Source: Progne subis subis
Taxonomy: Eukaryota > Chordata > Aves > Passeriformes > Hirundinidae
DNA length: 64,000 nucleotides
Assembly (NCBI GenBank): GCA_022316685.1
Contig: JAKJHU010000165.1
Coordinates: forward strand, 124,001-188,000
Direction of reading: 5' to 3'
Below, piece after piece: positions 59,901 through 64,000 of the stretch (position 1 is the stretch's first letter; each line of letters opens with the position of its first letter). The position numbers and the translations under genes were made by a program. A model generated the notes under the pieces. That model searched no databases. It saw only the letters and a list, made by a program, of their open reading frames with translations, and was not told the origin of the DNA.

Positions 59901-62900
59901 TTAGGAGTGGTCATCTGACCCAGCACCCCTTGAATGGCTTGAAAACAAGAAATGAGATAAAAATCCTCTGACACAGAGCTCTCCCCTCCTTTACCTTGGT
60001 CTATTTATAAACTGTTTGCAAGGGTCACGATAACCCGGGCAGGATGCGGCGTCCCTGCGGGGGACATTCCCCAGCCCAGGGATAAACTGTTTGGGTTATT
60101 TAGGACGTGTTAAAGCTGCTCACACAGGCTGGAAATTTTTGCTAAGAATGAGATTTGGAAGAGTGAGGGGTGTGGTTTGATCTCCCCAAGGATGCATCCA
60201 GGGGATTTACCCTGGGTTTAGGATTCAGGAGGGATGATGGTTCAGGGGGAGCCCAGGGATCAGCAGCAGCAATTCAGGGCAGATCAACACAAGGTGGGTG
60301 ATGTAAAAGGGAAAAAATCCACCCACCAGGCCAATCCGGAACTGATGTGGCTGTGGAGCTGTGGGGGTCACACTGCAAAAGGGCAGCTCCATGCTTGGAA
60401 TAAAAGTTCTTTGGGTCTGGGAAGGGCGCTCCAGGGCTGGATTCTGCACCCCTGCCAGGGGCTGCTGACCGCCCCCCCTGTGTGGGTCCTGCCCACCATG
60501 GATCAGATTATTTTATGATATTCTTTTATTGCTCCCTGCCTGCTGCAGGCTTTACATCCATGGGCTGTATTTCTGGTCTCTACATCCATTTTCCTGCTGG
60601 TTCCAAGCCTGTGACCTCTTCAGCTGCTTTTAATTTACTTTTTTACCAGTTTTCCTCTTCTTTTGCAGAGTTTGTCTGGGCAAGGCCAGAGCTGCAAGCA
60701 TGGTACACTCCATCCTGGAGCTGCTGTGTCTCACTCTGGACCCATTCTGAGCTCTGAGCACCCCACAGCTTCCCCAAAGGGACCCTGGGTGCTTCATTCA
60801 CCTAATTCTTGTTTCCCAAGCTGCACAGGGGGGATTTGCCTGTGTCTGGGATGCAGCTGCTGCTCCTCAGTCCTAGAAATGTTCTGGCTAAACAGACAAT
60901 GTGCAAAAACTTGAAGGAAAACCCTAAAATAGTCACGTAAGTCGGTGCCACCGAGCTCCGGCGATGCCTCGTGGTGGGTGCCAAACCCAGAGGTGCCCAA
61001 AGCACCGGGTACCACTCAGAGGCTGGAACCAAAATCTCGGCTCGGGGCACCGTCCCCCTCTCCCTGGGACATTCTCTCCCCTCTCTCCGTGTGGGAGAGG
61101 CTGTGTTTGTGCAGGATTTGCATCCGCGGCCGCAGGAAAAGGCTGTGGCACCTCTCATCCCCATCCTGGCCCCGCACCCGTTTCCTCCCCGCGGGGCCCC
61201 GCCGGGGGAGCCCGGCCTCGGCACCGCAGGGACACGGGGGACAGGGCTGGTGGCCCCAAGGCCCTGGGGGACAGGGCTGGTGGCCTCGGTTTGTTCCCAC
61301 GTGCCCCCCAGGCACTGCCCTGATGTCCCCATGTGCGCCCCAGGGCACAGCTGCCCCACGCACACAGCCCAAGCATCCCTCACTGCCAGGCAGCCCCCAG
61401 CCCATGGCACTGCCCCCCACGGAAAACACCCCCCCAAAAAAACATTACCTCTGTGCCTGCATGTCCCCCAGGGTGTCCCCTCCCCACAGCAGGGACACAG
61501 CAGCTTGTCCCCTCCGATTTGAGGTGCTGGAGGTCCCCAAAGCCCCGTGGAGGGGGGGAAGGGACACAGCCCCCACACCAGGGCCAGGAGCAGCTCGAGG
61601 GGAATATTTAGGCCAGGAACATAAGCAGCTTTTCCATCATCCTGTCCTCCTTGTCCCCACATGAGACAGACACCTCCTGGCGCCATCGATGCCCCTGTCC
61701 CACCCCCCCAGGTGCTCCCCAGCATTTTTTTGCAGCCACTCCAGGCCCAACCTGTGATTTTGGAGTTGGCAGCAACACCAGGATGGTGTCCTCTAGCCCT
61801 GCATCACCTTGTCACCTGTACAGCCACTCCATGGCTGGCAGTGTCCAAGCTGCCCCTCCAGACCCTCATCCTCCTCCAGCACCCCAGGGATCCCAGGCAG
61901 GCCAGTCCCGTGTCCCCACTGTCACCAGGATCTCGTCAGCCTCTGCTCCTGCAGCACTCTCTGTCCCCAGCCCAGGAGGGGTTCAGAACTCCCCTTTCCA
62001 GGGCAAGCTGTGCATCTTCCATCCTCTCCAGGATTCCTGCTGTGTTCTGGCTATTTTTTGTCCTCCCATCACCCCCAGCAGCCCATGGAGCGCTGAAATG
62101 GCTCAAACTCTTTCCCAGTTAGAGCAGAACTGTTTTGGTTGGGCTGTTGAGGTTCACTGGCAGCCCCTGGAGGAGGGTGGCAGCTTCTTGCTTCTTTAAG
62201 GTTAAATCTTTCAGAGCTTTGGGGCCACTGTGTTTTGGGGGGATTTTTAATGGTTACCAACCACTCTGCTTGGGGGAAGTGATTCCTTCTCAACAACCTG
62301 AATTAGCCACAAGAGCATCTCTTTGTGGCTCCTCCCAAAACACCTGCCAAGCTCTCTTAATGAGATCTCTGCTTTGGGTCAGCCCTGCCTGGCTTCCCGA
62401 CCCCGAGAGCAGCTCCCAGCTGCTGAGTGTCAGCTCCTGCTGGGCCCCTGTGCCTCCGTGACACAGAAGTCCCACATTTGCAAGGATTTGTTAGGCAAAT
62501 CCTGCTGGCCACAGCAGAGGCACATGCAGCTGCCTGGCATGGGGCTGGGGAGATTTGCTCAGAGCATCACCTCCCCTGAGGTGGGGGGAATAGTGTGCAT
62601 CGCAGCCAGGGTGGGATCTGCACTGCGATGCACCAAACCCCCTCAGATTCGGGGGGCTTCCCCCTTATTTTTGGTCCCGTGCAGCCGGGCTCACAGGGTG
62701 CAGGTTCCAGCTGAGGGCTATCAAAAACCAGGAGCTTGAAATACCAGCAGGAGCTCACGTTGGGCTTCTCTGTCTTTACCAAATGGGCTTCTTTTTGGGG
62801 GAAAAACCTTGGCCAGGTTGCGCGAGTGCCCGTGAGAGGTGGGACGTGCCAGGGCGTTCATCAGGGCCGAAGGAAAGGGGAGTGTAGATGAGGAGGAGAC

Positions 62901-63300
62901 GCAGCGATGAACTTTTGCACTGCTGGGTGAGGAAAACCCCCACTGCTTCCTGCTCCGAAGGGATGAAGCGGTTTTCCCCGGGGAGTTTTTGTGCCCATAC
63001 CAGAAGCTGGTGCCACGGCCTTGGCCTGGCTGTCCCCGTGTCCCGGTGCTGCTCGGGAGAGCAGCCAAGGGGCCAAGAGCTCCGGGAGGCAGCACAGCAG
63101 GAGTGTGGCTGCAGGCAGCACCCGCCCAGGGTCCAACCAGCTACTCTGGACTTGCCGTTTTTTCCAGACTCATTATTTTTAATGGACTCACTCCTTCCCC
63201 CAGACGGACTCGATTTTCTCCTTGTTTCTCCTGCTGGCAAGGGGAAGCACCCAAGCACCGCGTCAGCCCCAATTAACCCCTCTGGACAGCGTCACCGCTT
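56960..63300. other. Region downstream of ANAPC2, no gene recognised
   Basis: About 6.3 kb with no exon that I can assign. In mammals LRRC26, TMEM210 and GRIN1 lie on this side of ANAPC2 (from memory), but no sequence like GRIN1's conserved C-terminal region or a leucine-rich repeat is visible on either strand. Contents noted are one CR1, a T-run at 59043-59059 and a perfect MEF2-type motif CTATTTATAA at 60001-60010. Long minus-strand frames near 60.8-61.7 kb are Gly/Pro-rich by composition. Confidence 0.55.
59268..59378 (-). mobile_element. CR1 LINE 3' fragment
   Basis: AATCATAGAACCATAGAATT terminal repeats are followed by GAAAGGACCTTAAAGCTCAT, CCCCTTCCACTAACCCAGGT and TGCTCCAAGCCCTGTCCAGC. 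This is the reverse complement of a CR1 3' end, so it is minus-strand and 5'-truncated. Confidence 0.92.
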
Positions 63301-63700
63301 TGACCTTTAGGGCGGCGGGTTCCGGGCTAATGACTAACGACAGACACCGCGGAGGGTGGGGATGTTTTGCCGGGGCTGTCCGGGCGATGAGCTCACCCCG
63401 CTGCCCCGGCCCGGCCGTGCTCGCTCGCACGGTGCCGCCGTGACGGCAGCGGCCGGGGAGGGCTCTGGGCAGGGGGGGACACGGAACCGGCCGGCAGCGG
63501 CCATCCCGTGGCACGGGCAGGAGGAAGTGCAGCCCGGGGCCACTCCTCCTCACCACTTCCTCTGCGGGGCTGGATCCCGTACGGATGAGAGCGGCGGCAG
63601 AGGAGCTGACCGGCCCGTCCGAGGCCGGAGGCTGCGCTCGGCCGGCGGAGGGAAGCGCCGTGGCCGGCGCCGAGGGGACACCGCGGGTAACTGCGCTGCC
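63300..63700 (+). promoter_or_regulatory. CpG-rich promoter-like region at right edge
   Basis: CpG density rises sharply here after CpG-poor intergenic sequence. Two ETS/PU.1-type motifs face each other: GAGGAAGTG near 63522-63530 and its complement CACTTCCTC near 63553-63561. No TATA box is seen. The region leads into an ATG-initiated frame at 63585 and a splice-donor-like CCGCGG|GTAACT near 63687. Confidence 0.5.
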
Positions 63701-64000
63701 ATCGGCTCCCCCCGTCCTGCTCCCACCCCTCAGGGGTCACCGAGGCACCCCAGGGCTACTTCCAGCTTCATCCCTGCCTCCGCCTCTTGCTCGTCCCTTG
63801 TCGCTCCTTTCCGCCGAAAGCCGCCTCGGTTTTTCAGGGATACTCGTGCTCCCGATGGTTTGGGATGCTCCAGGCTCTTCCCCTCCGCTTGCTGTCCTTC
63901 CCTTCGGACTTGGCTTTGGGGCCTGGCGAGACTTGGGGCTGGGCTGCTGGGGTTTGGTGGCGTTCGGGCTGTGTGGGGTGCTGCTGGCTGTCACCCCTGT
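63585..64000 (+). CDS. Possible first coding exon of an unrecognised gene (partial)
   Basis: An ATG at 63585 (context TACGGATGAGA) opens a frame beginning MRAAAEELTGPSEAGGCARP that has no stop before the window ends. A plausible donor (CGG|GTAACT) at about 63687 would make a 34-codon first exon. Without splicing the frame runs on through hydrophobic, Leu/Gly/Pro-rich sequence. I recognise no family. It could equally be a 5' UTR exon, since GC-rich sequence stays open by chance. Synteny does not settle the identity. Confidence 0.25.
   Translation, partial: MRAAAEELTGPSEAGGCARPAEGSAVAGAEGTPRVTALPSAPPVLLPPLRGHRGTPGLLPASSLPPPLARPLSLLSAESRLGFSGILVLPMVWDAPGSSPPLAVLPFGLGFGAWRDLGLGCWGLVAFGLCGVLLAVTP

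Noticed and set aside
60802..61725. 307-codon minus-strand frame downstream of ANAPC2
   Set aside because: Gly/Pro/Cys-rich by base composition, with no conserved motif; GRIN1 and LRRC26 were considered and do not fit.
1..64000. CRISPR arrays, bacterial-type operons, tRNA or rRNA genes, or an undescribed defence-like system
   Set aside because: All recognisable content is vertebrate nuclear genes, introns and CR1/LTR repeats; no direct-repeat/spacer arrays or RNA genes were seen.

Overview
This is a vertebrate nuclear segment, almost certainly from a bird. It holds four multi-exon genes with GT-AG introns. Its interspersed repeats are nearly all CR1 LINE fragments, several with the avian 3' terminal octamer (ATTCTATG-type), and there are CpG-island promoters and short intergenic gaps. 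The gene set (NSMF, TPRN, SSNA1, ANAPC2) belongs to the block orthologous to human 9q34.3, which in birds sits on a small GC-rich chromosome (chicken chr17; from memory). One LTR-like element suggests a passerine, but I cannot fix the species.

Layout. 1-14478: the 3' half of NSMF on the + strand, ten exons from the IQ-like segment to the stop; earlier exons lie left of the window. 14479 to about 17235: its probable long 3' UTR. About 17.2-24.7 kb: intergenic, with no gene I can support, clustered GATA-type motifs and a CR1. 24976-42236: TPRN (taperin), + strand, four exons, a 13.7 kb first intron and two apparent +1 frameshifts in the giant GC-rich exon 1. 44639-47363: SSNA1, - strand, three exons, tail-to-tail with TPRN. 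47404-56690: ANAPC2, + strand, thirteen exons, head-to-head with SSNA1 with only 40 bp between the start codons. 56.7-63.3 kb: intergenic, no gene recognised. 63.3-64.0 kb: a second CpG-rich promoter-like region with an ATG-initiated reading frame that is open to the window edge.

The four genes are not a functional operon. ANAPC2 is the cullin-like scaffold of the anaphase-promoting complex. SSNA1 is a small coiled-coil centrosome/microtubule protein sharing ANAPC2's promoter. Taperin is a PP1-binding protein of hair-cell stereocilia. NSMF (Jacob) is a synapse-to-nucleus messenger. I found no previously undescribed system. The items most worth a second look are the TPRN frameshifts, the overlapping bidirectional promoter flanked by two minisatellites, a CR1 whose 3' part is flipped next to an SSNA1 splice donor, and the open exon at the right edge.
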